Positions 20,159-33,300 of a stretch of DNA of 64,000 bases are shown here, piece by piece. The notes under the pieces were generated by a model, which saw only the letters and a list, made by a program, of their open reading frames with translations, had not been told where the DNA came from and searched no databases. Source of the stretch: Kondoa malvinella (Eukaryota > Basidiomycota > Agaricostilbomycetes > Agaricostilbales > Kondoaceae); the NCBI GenBank assembly GCA_039545315.1, contig BCIM01000002.1:585369-649368 (forward strand), in the 5' to 3' direction. Position 1 is the first letter of the stretch. Every line of letters begins with the position of its first letter. Made by a program: the position numbers and the translations under genes.

Positions 20159-21695
20159 TCAATATCCCAGGCTTGCCTTCTTTAGTGCATTCCCGGCCAT
20201 CCTCAGTCCCTTGCGCCATTGTACAACATCTCCATACGTCTTCTCGCCCTTCTCATTGAGATACACTTCATCCTCACCACCTCCTTCGCCAATCAAACGC
20301 ATCAAGCGATCCTCATAGTCCCATTGATCCGCTCCCAGATAAATGCTGGCTTTGACTTTATCTGAATCTTCAGGTCGTTCAAGAGGGAAACTAAGACCGC
20401 TCCATCTTGCTGCTACGGCTCTACTTTGGGCTTCTACTAATGGGAAAGGAACGACTTTGATGTGTAAGCCTGGTATAGCCAGTGTCGGATCGGGATCTAT
20501 TAGAATATTTAGCAGTGATTCGAAGGTTTTGAAGCAAACTGACAGTAGAACAAATGCAGTTTGTCGAGATTCTGCGTCACTAGCCCGCCTGATGGATATG
20601 ATACGGGGTTGGGCAAGGCAGCAGGCGTATCGATGTTGGCAGGCACAAGCGGGGTAGAAGTGAGAGGATGGCTTTTGAAAGGTTCGTCTTCTTCCGAACA
20701 GAACGGATACGAGTAGAGATAACCAGTAGCGAAGAGTATCAGAGTGACGTCGCTTGTGCTTGATCCATCCTTTAATATGATGTTCTTGCCTTCGATGTGC
20801 GATATTTCGGTAACAACGGATAAGATACTGGCTTCCGGTCCTTCGACTCGGCTGAACATTGCATCTGGACTTCTGACAGATTGATAGATCTGGGGACGCC
20901 GATCTATCTCGTGCTTGTAGAGATGGCATGCTAGATCTCGCGTTATGTCGTAGCCTGATGCGTTGCCGCCGACGACCATTACAGTCTACCCTAGTCAGAT
21001 GATGCGACTAGTGGAAAGCGAACAATTCACCTCTTTGGCATAGGTGGAAGGCGTTCGATAATTCCTCGAATGCTGTATCCGTCCTCGAAAGTTCCAAAGC
21101 CCTTCGATATAAGGAATATAAGGCGTAGAGAAACTGAACAGACACATGAACAAGACGGGGACAGCTATGACGGTCGTACTGACTGTCCATTGCTGCTCAA
21201 GACGAAATCAAAGTCGTCCGCGTGTGTCGTTCCAGTATGAGTATCGATCGATTCGACGAGCCATCGCCGCTTCCATCTAGATCCAGCAGAAGGATAGCAC
21301 AGACGTGTTATTCTGCGATTATAAACTATCTTGTCTGCATGCTCTGAGGCGACATCTTGTAAGTATCTTGTCACCACCTCATGCGAAGGATACAGCGCTG
21401 TCCCAGGTTCAAAAGGTCGCTTGCGATAGGACATGAGCGGATGAGGGAGATTCGTATGCAGATGCTTGTAAATCGCGGATGGGACTTCCTCTTCTGCGCC
21501 AACAGCGACTGGTCTTCCATCCTCCGTAAAGCGTATTTCTAGTTCAGGCGGGTCCTTTTGATAGGTCCACGTTCCGCCTGCTTCCCTTCTGGCCTCGAAG
21601 CAGCAGATGTCATTGAAACCGCGAGCCTTCAGCTGATCGATGCCACTGATGCCTGCTGAGCCTGCACCTATCACCAGAAATCGCTTGTCTTCCAT
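20159..21695 (-). CDS. Flavin-containing monooxygenase (FMO-like)
   Basis: FAD/NADPH-dependent class B monooxygenase that oxidises soft nucleophiles (N, S). Start at 21695: MEDKRFLVIGAGSAGISGI, an N-terminal Rossmann GxGxxG for FAD, then CCFEARREAGGTWTYQK (the FAD-site GGTW). After an intron comes FSTPYIPYIEGLWNFRGRI and HSRNYRTPSTYAKETVMVVG, then GGNASGYDITRDLA, the NADPH-binding GxSxxG/A-type fold. The FMO signature region is degenerate (WNFRGRIQHSRNYR). LILFATGYLYSYPF matches the FATGY motif. A last intron gives HLFYYPDPTLAIPGLH and a C-terminal domain ending ALKKASLGY. About 470 aa, normal for fungal FMOs. Substrate unknown. Confidence 0.9.
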
Positions 21696-21886
21696 TCCAA
21701 GGTATCTCGCGCTCGGGTATCGCTGTTATGGATGACGTTGTTCAGACATCGTCGAGATGCAGACGATTGGAGGAGGTTTGTCAGTGGCTTGCCAGTCTCT
21801 GCTTTGCTTCCGGAAGGGCGGTCCATAACCTGTTTGATAAGGTTTGATATCCTTAATGCACTGGTATTATAATTACATGCCATCGA

Positions 21887-24800
21887 TTACAACCTCCTCC
21901 GCTTCTTCTTGATATCCGACACGCTAATTTGACTGTCCACACTTCCAGCGCGCTGACTTGCACCAAGGGACAGCTCTGCCTCGACCTCTTGATCCTCCTG
22001 ATCCGACTCTTCTCCAGCCTGGGCCTCTTCTAAAGTTCGCTTGACTCCTGCCACACTAGCTGTCGGCGAAGCGGAGCGTCTAGGCGAAGGCGATGAATCG
22101 ACGATTGGCGTCAACACAGACTCTGCAGGTGTCGCTTCTTCTTCTTCTAGATCAGGCAATTCCTCGTCCGCAGTCCCGGGAGCAGACCTGCGAGTCGCTG
22201 TGCGTGTAGTGGTCTGTTTCGGCGCACTTTCTAGCTCGTCTTCCTCTTCAGGTTGCTCAGCGGTATCTTCCGCATATGCAGCAGCGCCAGACGCTCGTCG
22301 ACTTGGCATTGTTCGCGTTGGCTGAGCGGGTGCTTTGGTCGGCTTCGCCTTTGCTCTAGGTGGTTTGCGAGCACCCTTCTTCGGCAGACCGGGAGGGGGC
22401 ATTTCTTCGTCGGAGGGAGCATCTTGGGTAGTTCGAGCAGGGCGAGCTTTCTTGGCTGCTTGAGCGACAGCTGAAACTCCTGGTCAGCTATGCTCAATAA
22501 GAGTCTGGGAATGCTGACTGCTATCTTTCGCCATAATGCCTGTCAAGCGCTTGACATATGCACGTTCCGGATCCCAAATTTTGGATGCTGTTGCGATAGT
22601 GATATCTTTGCTTTCCAGCGCTTGATCTAGATGAGTTTGACTATAAGACTATCAGCAACTGAATGTACGAGGATTAGAACAGCATACATCTTCAAAGCGT
22701 CTTGAGCTTCAAGGACGAGTGAAAGTGTCGTGAGCGCCTTGAACATGGTAATCACCATATTGCGCTCGGGAACCTTGTTTTGCTCTTTTAGCGTGAGGTA
22801 TTTGCTTAGAGTATAGTCGATGAGGTCGCTATGAAGCTTGACAGCGTATTCGCCCGGCAGTCGTTTGGCGATGGAAAGTCTCGGACCGCGTACTGTGATG
22901 CAAGAAAGCAAAAGACGGGACATGACCTGCACGCTCTCTTCGTCTTGAACGTTGGTTGTAGCCATGTCCATGACCTACGGGAGCTTGAGCGGAGCGCGTA
23001 AGCTAATAGAGAGCCCTTACCTCTCGTAAAGTGTCGACAACGACAGAAGTTGTAGCGACGGTGTTTTCGCCATACAAGCCTTCGTCCTTCAGTGATTCGG
23101 TGAGGACCTTTGCACAGTTATCGAAAAAGGGACCGAATCGGCCATAGTGAGCAAGAACTATCGTTGCATGACGGATGTCGATTATGTTCATGGTGATCGA
23201 CCGCACAAAGGTAGCCAGAACATTGTGGAATGCGTAGTCCGCAGCAAGACTTTGCATAGCACGAGGCTTGTCATCTGCTGCGACACTTTACGCTTCAGTC
23301 TTGACGATAAAGCGGAATAGGTTGCCAACGCACCTCCTTGCGAGTCTATCGCCTTCTGGGTGCGCGCTGTTTCTTTACCCTTCGTGTTGGTAGCCTGTTC
23401 CTCGTCCGAATCTGCGGTATCTGAGCCAGACCCGTTATCGCGGTCAGTTTCCACCTTCTTGTCGCTGACTCTTGCGGAATGGCGTTCGATCTCCGCTTCG
23501 ACAAAGCCAGCACATCTGGACTGCAATTCGTCATCCATCTGCAAGCGGAGCGACGCCAGCTTGTCGAGCCTCCTTTCTCCGGTGCTTGGCGGCTGTCCAA
23601 TCTGTGAAGAGAAGGTGTAGACCATGACAAGCTTGCTGAAAGACTGTTCACCGCGCGGCTCAGTCAACGAAACAGCGGCAGGAAAAAATACTTACAGCCC
23701 GCTTGACTTCTTCGCAAGCCATAGACTGGGTCCCAACGGCGTAGTCGGTCAGCTTCTCCAACATACTGGCTCTGGTCTGGACATATGTTGCAATTTTGTC
23801 ATCAGACGGATCTTCTTCGGACATTCTGAGATGGTTCGCGGAGCGCATGGAGTGGAAGAGCAGAATATTGAGTGTATGAGTGATCATCTACGAATGGTGT
23901 CAGTACTTGAAAGATATCACAAGCTGTGCGGGACACACCTTCTCTTCCACCAAATCGCCTAATCGCCCACGATCTGCCAAAGCATCAATAATCACGGAGA
24001 CACTCGTTTGCTTCATCCCTTGAGTATCATCCATCTGCGGCACAACGTCGACCACCTCGATGAGCATGCTGAGGCGTGTCATCCAGGCGGACAGATGAGC
24101 GAGCTCCTCTTCACTGAATGAGCAAACTTCGATCTCCTTGCCAGCGACCGAGTCTCGGATAGAGGACATCATGCTAGACACAAAAGCAGCAAATTTGTTG
24201 TTGTTTGCTTCGCTGAGAGAAGCACAACCCAGAAGACTTTGAATGGCTGAGATTGATCGAACAAGGACAGTATGGTCGCTGTGTTTGACGAAGTGCTTGG
24301 AGATGTGGTCCCAGAGCGCTTCGTATGCCTGTGAAGCGGCGTAAGCACTAAACTAGGCCAGAGATGGAACATCTCACAGTAAGCATCCGCATTTCCAGAT
24401 AGAGGTCCAAATTGATCACTCGCGGGATGCGCAAAATGTCGGAAAGTCGACTCGGATCGGTGGAATACTTGGTAAAGAAGCGTGGAAGGTTCTTCATCAT
24501 CGATCTGGTAAGCTCCGAGATATCTTCATGATCTTCGTCCTCGTCCTGCTATGATCAGAGTGATCGAAAGGAGAATTGAAGGGAGCTCACTTTACTGCTA
24601 GCCAAAGCGTCTTCTCTGACACGCTCGAGGGAGGCAGCAAGAACTTCCACCAAAAGCGTCTCTTCAGCCTCTTCCAGTCGATGACCTTCACCCATCTCAT
24701 TCTCGCCCAGAGTCTTCCTTCCCCTTTTCCCAGGACTTGAGGGACCCTGCGAGGCTGGAGCTGGCTGCTCCGCGTCTTCCGAGTGATCCAATAAAAGGTA

Positions 24801-26765
24801 GTCGACGAGCACTGGCCATTGTTGCGCGGATTCTGCTTCGTCCCACAACGCTTGCAAAGCAAGACCCGCACGACCATGGTGCACTTCCCTCAGAGAAGCT
24901 TCTGCAACGTCGGCGACTTTCTTGCTGGACGATTGCGAGTCTTGTGAATCTTCTTCGACATCTTCCGGCGCAGTAGCTTGGCCGAATTTGACTAGAGCAG
25001 ACGCAAAACTCTTGTACCATAATCTTGCTCGAGCTAGATCTGAATCTTTCGGTCCACCAGCTGCACCTTCGCCGACTCGCTCTTCTAGATCCTCCTCGAC
25101 GATAGACACGAAAAAAGGCGCAGCAGCAGCTCGTATTTTAGGATCGACATGGAACAGTAGCTTGGCTATATCGGCTCTTTGATCTTCTTCCAGCAAACCG
25201 TGTTTGTCAACTAGCTCAAGTACAGACAGCGCGGCTTTCCGAACGTTGAGATCGGGCTCTGAGCAGGCCATCTCAACGAAGCGGGCTTTGAAGCGCTCGG
25301 TAAAGTGTTGTAGCGTGCCAATGTAGTCTGCTTTGCTGTAGAGAGAATGCAGTGATTTGATGGCTTCAAGGCGAGCTTCTTTGTTCTGCCAAAGGTTATC
25401 GAATCAACATCATCAAGCACGGGAGATAGTCCCACTCACCACATCGGTCAATACCCAACCAACATAGCGCAGATGATTGCCTTCAAGGAAGTGGTCAGGG
25501 TGCTTCTTCATCCACAGACCAAGTGCTCGAATGCATTCGCTTCTGATAGCTGGTTCTGCGTCGCGGTAGCGGTGGATGAATACGCTGTGAGACGAAACAA
25601 GTGAAAAAGAGACCGAAGTCTCGATCAATGTCCCACTCACCCATCAAGCAGGTCCTTAAAGTAGCCTTCGAGAATGACCTTCTTCTCATGCGTGTCCTTG
25701 ACTTTCGCTTCAAGCGTTTGCAACCTGCTCTTATCCTTTCTCGTCTTTTTCGCCTCTGCATCTCTTTGCCTCGACACGCTGCCAAACTCTTTATCCACCT
25801 CTGTTGCGACTCCACACAAAGCAGTGATGAATTCCAAAACAACTACAGTAGTGGTATGACGGAAAGAACGTAATTTGGACGAAGTAGCAGCGACAAGCCA
25901 GGATTGAAAGATTTCACAGAAATGCTCGTCATAAAGGATGCCTGAAGTGTTTGTATTGTCTGTGAGGCGGGTAATGAATTCTGTGAGAGATTTGCGGAAT
26001 GCTTTGAGCGCTTTGGAAGATGCGATGAGTGGATAAGCGCGAGCGGCGACCTGAAGTTCAAGATAAGCAAGAGAAGTCAAAGAGAAGAGATAGAAGGGAC
26101 CTTCTGGAAGTCATCTTGAATCTCGATGAGCTTGTCCATCACGTTGTCGACGTCCAGTACTTCATGCTTATCGATTGACGCATTGCAGCCACAACACTGC
26201 CCAGACTCATGCTCAGGCATTGACTGATGTTAAGGTTCAAACTTACCCTGATGACAAAGTTGATTAACTCGGCAAGAGGTTCGCCTTTGGCTTCTTCGCT
26301 ATCATTGCCATTCGCTTGATACGCTTCGATCCATTCGTCGACAGTAAGTTCAAGAGCAGTCTCAGAATGTCGAACAGCTTCGAAGAGAGCGTTGTCACGG
26401 GCAATAGCGTACTCGCCCTTGAGCAGAGGTTCGTTCTCTGGTACTTCAACCCCTTCACTGGCTCGAGAGTCATCGTCGAGAGCAGCAGCTTTGCGTTTCC
26501 TCGACGTTTTAGGAGCAGCTCTTTTCTTTGCAGGTACTTTCTTGCCTTTGGCTTTCGCAGCTTTAGGCGCTTGGAACTCTTCGCCCTCTGATTCGTCGAG
26601 TTCGTCGACTTCAGCGTCGTCTGCCTCTTCTGGTTCATCTCCCTCGACATCAGGATCCACTTCGTCGCCTATTGTAGTCTTTTTGTTGCCAGAATACACA
26701 TCTTCAGAGAATTTGACAACGCCCTTGCGCGCTCGTCCGCTTCGACGTGTAGCAGCTTCAGTCAT
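21887..26765 (-). CDS. SCC3: Cohesin subunit SCC3/STAG
   Basis: HEAT-repeat subunit of the cohesin ring that binds the kleisin and DNA and loads the loader/unloader factors. Start at 26765: MTEAATRRSGRARKGVVK, then a basic/acidic disordered head with Lys-rich (KAKGKKVPAKKRAAPK) patches. The stromalin region follows: ELTVDEWIEAYQANGND, AYPLIASSKALKAFRKSL and SFRHTTTVVVLEFITALC. The stromalin conservative domain is visible as FIHRYRDAEPAIRSECIR, then LEGNHLRYVGWVLTDV and, across an intron, ARLEAIKSLHSLYSKADY. Helical repeats continue to about 22.6 kb. The C-terminal tail is long, disordered, Pro/Ala/Glu-rich and ends in a basic KKKRRRL. About 1,200 aa with more than ten introns. Length and domain order match the family. 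Confidence 0.95.
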
Positions 26766-27069
26766 GCTAAGAGTCGAAATTTCTAGACGACGCGTAATTT
26801 GACTGGGCTTAAGTCGCTGTTCTCAGCTGCAGATGGACGCTGAGCAGGCAAAGAGCGCAAAAGGACAGACACGTCGACTCGCGGATGCTGAACAAGCGAC
26901 GATTGTTGACTTGTAGCCATTCATGTCATAAGGCCCGCCGCTTAAGCTGCTGCTATAGCTCGTAGCAGACTACTCTGAGTCCTGCAAGATACCCTTTGTG
27001 CTCTGGGTTGCCCGCAACCGCCGCAGATCCTCGTCTCTCGGAAATCTCGCTCGCTACGATAGCGAGGCA
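26766..27069. promoter_or_regulatory. Divergent intergenic region, SCC3 side
   Basis: About 300 bp between SCC3 (minus) and the plus-strand gene at 27070. It holds both promoters; no distinct element was identified. Confidence 0.4.
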
Positions 27070-28244
27070 ATGAGCACCTACACACTCTACATCAACAAGG
27101 CTGGACCTGTGCAAGATATCTCTGTGCATGCTGCAGCTGCCGAAAAGCTCCTCGTGTCTTTACAAGCACCAAATCGGCGTGTCATCACGGATGAAGTCGA
27201 CTTTCCCGCTCAAGGTCTGTCTGCTGTGTCCTCTTATGTATCTACTAAAAAGAGATACAGAGTCTCCGACAACTATTGTCAGAGCGCAACATCTCGCGCC
27301 TTCACCCGTCAAGGCAGACAGGCTGTCTCGCTCGAATGTACTCGATTGGCTAAAGAGGCACCCGAAGCGCGTCGATCCTCCTCCTCTGCTCCGAGATATG
27401 CAACCTTTCCCAGCACACAAGAACCTGTATGCATCGTTCGAGCAATTCTTGCCTGAACTCGTTGCGGGAGTTCGTTCGAAAGCTGCTTCGGAGAAAAAGA
27501 AGCTCGAAAAACGTGCTACTATCCCTTCTATGCATGTTTCACCTCCTTCTGAACCTCCTGGTCCGTCTGAACCGATGCTGCCGCTTGCCAAAAGGCAAAG
27601 GGTGAGCAATACTTCAGACGCAGCTGTAGACGATGCGCTGCGAGCTGGATACGAATTAGGCAAAGGTATGCTCGCTCATCGTATACCGCCTGTCAGTCAT
27701 CTCTGCGCCTTATCTGCGCGAACAATAGCTGACGAGGGCCCGCGATGTGCAGCCTCAAACAACGCCGCCTCCTCCCCATCCACTCCCACCACCCTCAACA
27801 GTTCCTTTACCACCTTCTAAGATCAGGCATCAATTCAGTAAACCAGATCTCTCACCTTCAGCTCGAGGCTTTTGGTTTATCCCGGTGACCACTCCGCCCT
27901 CTTCAACAGATCATAAACACAGTTCAGCAGCTACTTGGGATACAGACGCTCCTTCTACCACACCAGCATCATTGATTTGGACTACAGATCGTTTGAAAGC
28001 GCTTTGGAAAGCTTTGTGCAAATTAGCCAAAGATGGTCTTTTAGGCGCAGTATCGGCTGAATGCGTCTATGAAGAAGAAGTAGGGGATGAAGGTGATCAT
28101 GTGAGAGTTTGGTGTGATGCACTAGTGGCGTTGAAAGTCAGAGCTTTGATGGATTGCTTTACGGTCAGGAAGGATGGGTATTGGTTTAGAGGGTGTAAAT
28201 TGATATGGTTCGATGAGCAGGGAAGAGCGGTACTGGCTGCTTGA
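27070..28244 (+). CDS. Unrecognised protein, possible DUF1917-like C-terminus
   Basis: Start at 27070: MSTYTLYINKAGPVQDISV, a short structured N-terminus. An intron leads to SPTTIVRAQHLAPSP and a Pro-rich linker (VDPPPLLRDMQPFPAH), then EKKKLEKRATIPSMHVSPP. A 43-nt intron near 27690 leads to a Pro-rich stretch and then the C-terminal domain: SARGFWFIPVTTPPSS, IWTTDRLKALWKALCKLAK, DGLLGAVSAECVYEEE, DHVRVWCDALVALKVR and GYWFRGCKLIWFDEQ. The layout (a GxW start, a LW..L..A..G.LG..s helix, a RVW strand and an end) resembles DUF1917/Bles03, an eIF4E-like fold, but the match is by eye and weak. About 360 aa. It could instead be a fungus-specific protein. Stop at 28244. Confidence 0.55.
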
Positions 28245-28463
28245 TGTGAGTAGCAAGTCTCGCTATTGGCTGTGCTGAATTCTTTCCGATAGGTTGCATT
28301 GGTCTTTCGCGTGTAGCCTTACAACGCGGCCACACCTCTTCAACCGGAAAGGACTTCAAGATATAGAAGTCAAGGATGCGCTCGGCCGCGTTTTCCCCCC
28401 TTTGTTTCTCTTCCAAGAGTTCTCGTCGAATTGAGCTTCGGTCTTCTACTGCGTCGAACCATC

Positions 28464-30269
28464 ATGAGACCATCCTTCTTCAACCTCGCCCTCTTCTTCG
28501 TCATCATCGGAACAGCAATTGCTGCCAAACTAGAATGTACCCAAGAAGAAGCCTACACCGACAAGTTCGTCGATGGGAAATGGGATGCCAAGTTCGTTTC
28601 TTTGATCATCTTCATCATTCCAGATCTGACTGATACTTATAATAGCTGGGAGAAAGTATCTGGCGATGGGGAGATTACCCCTATGGGAGGCGGAGGTTTA
28701 TATTTCCAGTTCACGGATGTTCAGAAAGACAAAGAATCGGCTTCACTGGGCATACAGACTAAGAAGACCTATACGTATCCTGTTACAGTTACTGTTCAGA
28801 TGCAAGCGTCAGATCAGTGAGTTCCTTGCTACAATCTGTAAATTGGACTCACCACCTCTTCAGCGAGGGCGTTATGTCCGACATGATCTTGTGGCCTAAA
28901 CAAGGACAGTAAGTCTGCTCCTGTATCGGACGTAGATCTTCTCATGTTGGAGTCAGAGGCGAAATTGATCTGGAATTGGTCGCAAACAACCCGTCTGGCA
29001 TAATGGCGCCTATCTGGGCACCGTTCCCTGAGGGCGTACAGATGCAAGACGCAATACCCATCATGCCGGCTACAGCAGTCAGTTCCTTGATATCGACCTC
29101 TTACCAGCTGATATCGTGTCTAGCCGGAAGGTTCAGAGTGGGCAACCTCTGAGAACGGCCCTCAGATAAAGCTCAACCCGCCAAAAGCGACGGCAGCCAA
29201 GGGCGTCGACTCTAAGAACATTGTGATCATAGACGGTCTTGACCATAGTTCTGGAAGTAAGCTATTGCAGATGAAGTATGGCCAGTACTAACTTATGTCC
29301 AGTGCACGAGTACAAGCTGACGTATACCGAGGCAACCGTGGAGGTGAGCTCTTGATACCTTGGCCTCTACTTGGCTAATGTAAGAGAAGGGCTTTGTCGA
29401 TGGAGACCCTTATATCACCTGGACGAAAGGGGACGCAGCGCAATGGCCAGGGTAAATAGTCCTGCTTCTATGTTGACTTGAATCTCTGAGCATTGCAATA
29501 CAGAGATGGCGCCATGCACATTAATCTAGCTATATGGCGACAAGATGCGGCATCGAGCTGGCTAGGCGAGTACAACTTCAAGGCAGATGCGTTGGCAACA
29601 ATGTGTAGGCCACAGTACTCGTTCTGCCCTGACATTGCTAACGGTGAGCGGTTTTGTAGCTGTCAAGCAGATCACAATCGCAGGTTGTGCAGTTGCTGGC
29701 GAGACTAAGGATGAAGGACAAGCATCAGATGGGCAGGGGCAGAAGCCAGATGGCCCAAAGGAAGAGCTGAAACCGGATGATCAAACCAACCAGAACGCTA
29801 CCACGGCTATCACTACTTCAGTGACTTCCTCGAGCGTCAGTACGTCAAGTACACCACAGCCTCCACCGCCGCCGCCGCCGCCGCAAACTCTAGTCCTCAC
29901 TAGCGACAAGATGGTCAGTAGTCTGGTCACAATCACTTCGTTAGTGTTTACATGCAAACTCTTCTTCTGCGGTTCCTGACAATCTTCTGCAGTCAGAAGA
30001 AAGCAGTGCAGACATGGAGTGGCTACGGCGACATGGAGATAAGCAGCTTAGAGCAAGTCACCTCTGAAGTTACCAGCAGCCAAGATGAAGTCGAAGAAAC
30101 ACTTGTCGAGTCGAGCCAAGCTGAAACGACGACTGGCCCAGAGGACGATGCAATGCCTCCATACGAGTCGGACAAGCGGATCTTTGGCCAGGATTCTGCT
30201 GCACGTGGAGTTTTGCAGAGCAGCACTATCCTACTTTTGTCGCTAGCTTTCTTTGGGTGTAATGTGTAA
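28464..30269 (+). CDS. GH16-like cell-surface protein, GPI-anchored
   Basis: Start at 28464: MRPSFFNLALFFVIIGTAIA, a signal peptide, then KLECTQEEAYTDKFVDGKW. An intron is followed by WEKVSGDGEITPMGGGGLYF and TYPVTVTVQMQASD. The key motif is QGEIDLELVANN, an E-x-D-x-E triad as in the GH16 catalytic centre. Later exons give IVIIDGLDHSSG, HEYKLTYTEATVEKG, DPYITWTKGDAAQWP and GAMHINLAIWRQDAASSW, which resembles the PM.I.LGIW strand of GH16 enzymes. The C-terminus is a Thr/Ser/Pro-rich stalk with eight prolines in a row (29868-29890) and a hydrophobic tail (LLLSLAFFGCNV) suited to GPI anchoring. About 450 aa, eight or more introns. Likely a cell-wall glucan or chitin-glucan acting enzyme; the exact GH16 subgroup cannot be given. 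Confidence 0.72.
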
Positions 30270-30341
30270 CAGCTATGTCTTCTTTGCCTAAAGGCAAACA
30301 CAATCAATGTCAATGCAATCTAATCTTTGTTGTAAAGGCTT

Positions 30342-33300
30342 TCAGAAACCCTCGTCGATTCCTTCGAAGCTCAGCGGCATGAATTGCGTTCCGGCACCTG
30401 CAGAAGATCGTCAGCTTTCTGTCCGGAAGGAAGGAAAGAGAAAGAACGCCCCCTCGTAGTGTTTCCCATTGCTCTCCACCCAGTGAAGCTGAGACAAGAA
30501 TGTTAGCATAGACGTCCGCAAATCGAGAACATAAAACTCACTCTCAAAGCGTGCAAGAAAGCCGAAAGTCTGTGGATACATGTCAGCAACAGTACACAAC
30601 TTCTCATGGTCATGGTACTTACCCTTCCATAGTAATGAGGATGCCCAAAGTGAGGACAAACCAGAATACGAAGCCGAGGAAAACAATCACAACGCCAAGA
30701 GGGCCAGTATATTCGAAAGTGTTCTTGATAGTCCTGTGATATTAGCCTCGTGAGCAGCGCTTCGGTACATCAATGTGTGACTTACATCCCCCAAAGCACT
30801 TCAGACAATTGGGCGTGCGCCAACGATAAAGCCCATAGACGAAGGTAGGAAGCAGTGTTTGAGATACAGCCCAGGCAGAACTCGATGGTATGAATGATTT
30901 GATGGACTGCAATGTCGCCAAAGTCGAAACCTTCCTCCTTCTGTTCGAACAAGGAAAAAATCAGCATGAAAGCTGAAACTGACTTCTTGCAACCAACCTC
31001 TTCCTCGCCCATCTCGTGACCATTACCGTTGCCATTCTCCACCTCGTCCGCATCTCTGGACTCATCTCCAGACATAGCACCGCCTACACTGTGATAACCT
31101 TGAGCGACAATCTTCTGGTGATCTCTCCATAGCATGTAGGGCTTGGCCATGAGCATCCATGGCACACAGACACCAGCTGTGAGGAGCAAGACGACTTGAA
31201 CGAAAGATTGACCGGCGTATAGTTGATTGCCTGAGACATCTCCTGGTTGCAAAACCATAAAGATCAAAGTGTTGCTACACGACCGTCAGCGTGTACTTGG
31301 GATCGAGCGACGCAGGAAGAGCTTACAGCAGATTAGGCGGTGACATGTCGGAGTGTTCCCAATCGACAGTCCATTTGTAGATAATGATCAAAGTCAAGTA
31401 ACCTGCGTACCAGAGAAAGTACATTAGCCTAGTCTCATGAGCGCTCATTCAACATACCGAAGAGACACTCCAAGAACAGAAGCTGAGGCAACCATTCCGC
31501 AATGATGAACCGTTTATGTCCAAAGTGGATATGATTAGGCACGCTCAAGCAGAGAGCAAAGGTCATCTGTGATTAAGAGAAGCAAAGATGAGCTTCGTTT
31601 GATGTTTTGCTCATGCTGGACGCACGTGCATGACACCAAGAATGATAGACATCTTCATCTTGAGCGAGTTGGTAAAGATCAAAGAGTTGTCTGCGCCGTG
31701 CCATGCTGGGTCGAGACCGAAGGGGTAGACACCGCCTTTGCTGACCGCATCGACCGCTTCACCAGACTGGTGGTCTGGCCATTGCCATTGAGATGGTGCA
31801 AGCGTAAGGTTGACTGCAGTACGATCGAGCTTCATCAGCTTAGGTTAGGAATGACACGAATGACACATACGCGAGAAGATATCGTTGTAGATGAAGCCGG
31901 TGTACTGTTTGACGGATGCCTCTAAGCTGCAGAACAGAGCAAAGAGAAAATCAAACAAACCATAGCGAAGATGCCCATCAACAAGATGATGTATCGTCCA
32001 AAGAAGAACGTGTCCGTGATCTATCCGTCCGCAATTTCCCACATCAAATTAACTCTGAAACGAGAAAAGCGAGCAAACCTCTTCTCCGAATCCTCGAGGG
32101 TATTTCTTTTCGATCATGATGAACGCAGCAGCCGAAAGCGCCATAATGAAACCATGTCCAATATCACCAAACATGACTGCGAACAGGAATGGGCTGTCCA
32201 AAACGATCGCAAGAATCAGCAAAATGCTGATCTATGCGATCGAAGACGGACAAAGTGATAGTAGCGAATAGACCAGGGTTAATTTCCTCATATGAAGCGA
32301 TACCATAAGCGTCGATGATAGCTTGGAAAGCAGAAGTAAACTTGTTGGTGCGGTGGAAAGTAGGTGGGTTTTTGCCGTTGCGCATCTCGTGCAGGATAGG
32401 TGGAACAGAAGTACCAGAGGATTCCTATATCTGTTTGTAAGCACGAACCTGTGGAGGTATACATGAAACTGACAGTAGCACGACGCAATGCCAATTGAAC
32501 AGCAGTGATGTCCCTAGTCGGAACCCAAGCTTCCGCAATCAAAGTTCGGCGACCACCATCATACTGAAAGCAGTTCATCGTGCCATAGATGATCTTTTCC
32601 TTGCGCACGATACCCCACCAAGCAGAGATGGATTCTGCAATTCGAACGAGCTCAGTCTTGCGCGTGGTGCTGGTGTTGTGTAGAATTGTTTGCAGGTCTT
32701 CGATGCGGGCGTTGATCTCGCGAAGGGCGGTGTTGCGCTTGTCGGCTGACGAGTCAATAGGGTAAAGCGTGCCTCCGAGCGATTCTGAGATGCGGCGAAT
32801 TTTGTCCAACAACTCGGAGCCGTCTATAGGATTGATTAGCACGTAGTCAACAGAGCCGAGGTCGGACTTACGCGCAAAGATGATGAAGACAGCCTTACGG
32901 ACGCCTTCGTTCTTTGGCTTGGATGGGTCGGTGAAGGGTTCTTCAATCTCGGCTGTGATCGGTGCAGTGTCTCGCAGTCAGTATGAATACGACATCGAGC
33001 TGCTCTCCACTCACCCCAATTCATGTACAAGTTGCCTCTGAGAACACGCCACAAGACGCGCTCGAAAGTAGGCATGCGAGCTCTTTCGATGGTACCAGCG
33101 ACAAATTCCAGCTCAAAGCCGCCCGTAGCACCATCTGTACCAGATCTACCATGCTCCATTGCGTTTTCAAGCAAAGGTGCATTGGCCTCATCCATGCTGT
33201 TGCGAACATCTTCGAACCTGGAATCGGTAGAAGCCTGGTTGAAGAAGGTAGCAGTCTCGCGTAGGACATGACGTGCTTCTTCTAATTCGCTCATGCGCCT

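Noticed and set aside
29868..29890. CCG-repeat tract as a possible microsatellite locus only
   Set aside because: It is in frame and encodes the octaproline stalk of the GH16-like protein, so it is described there.
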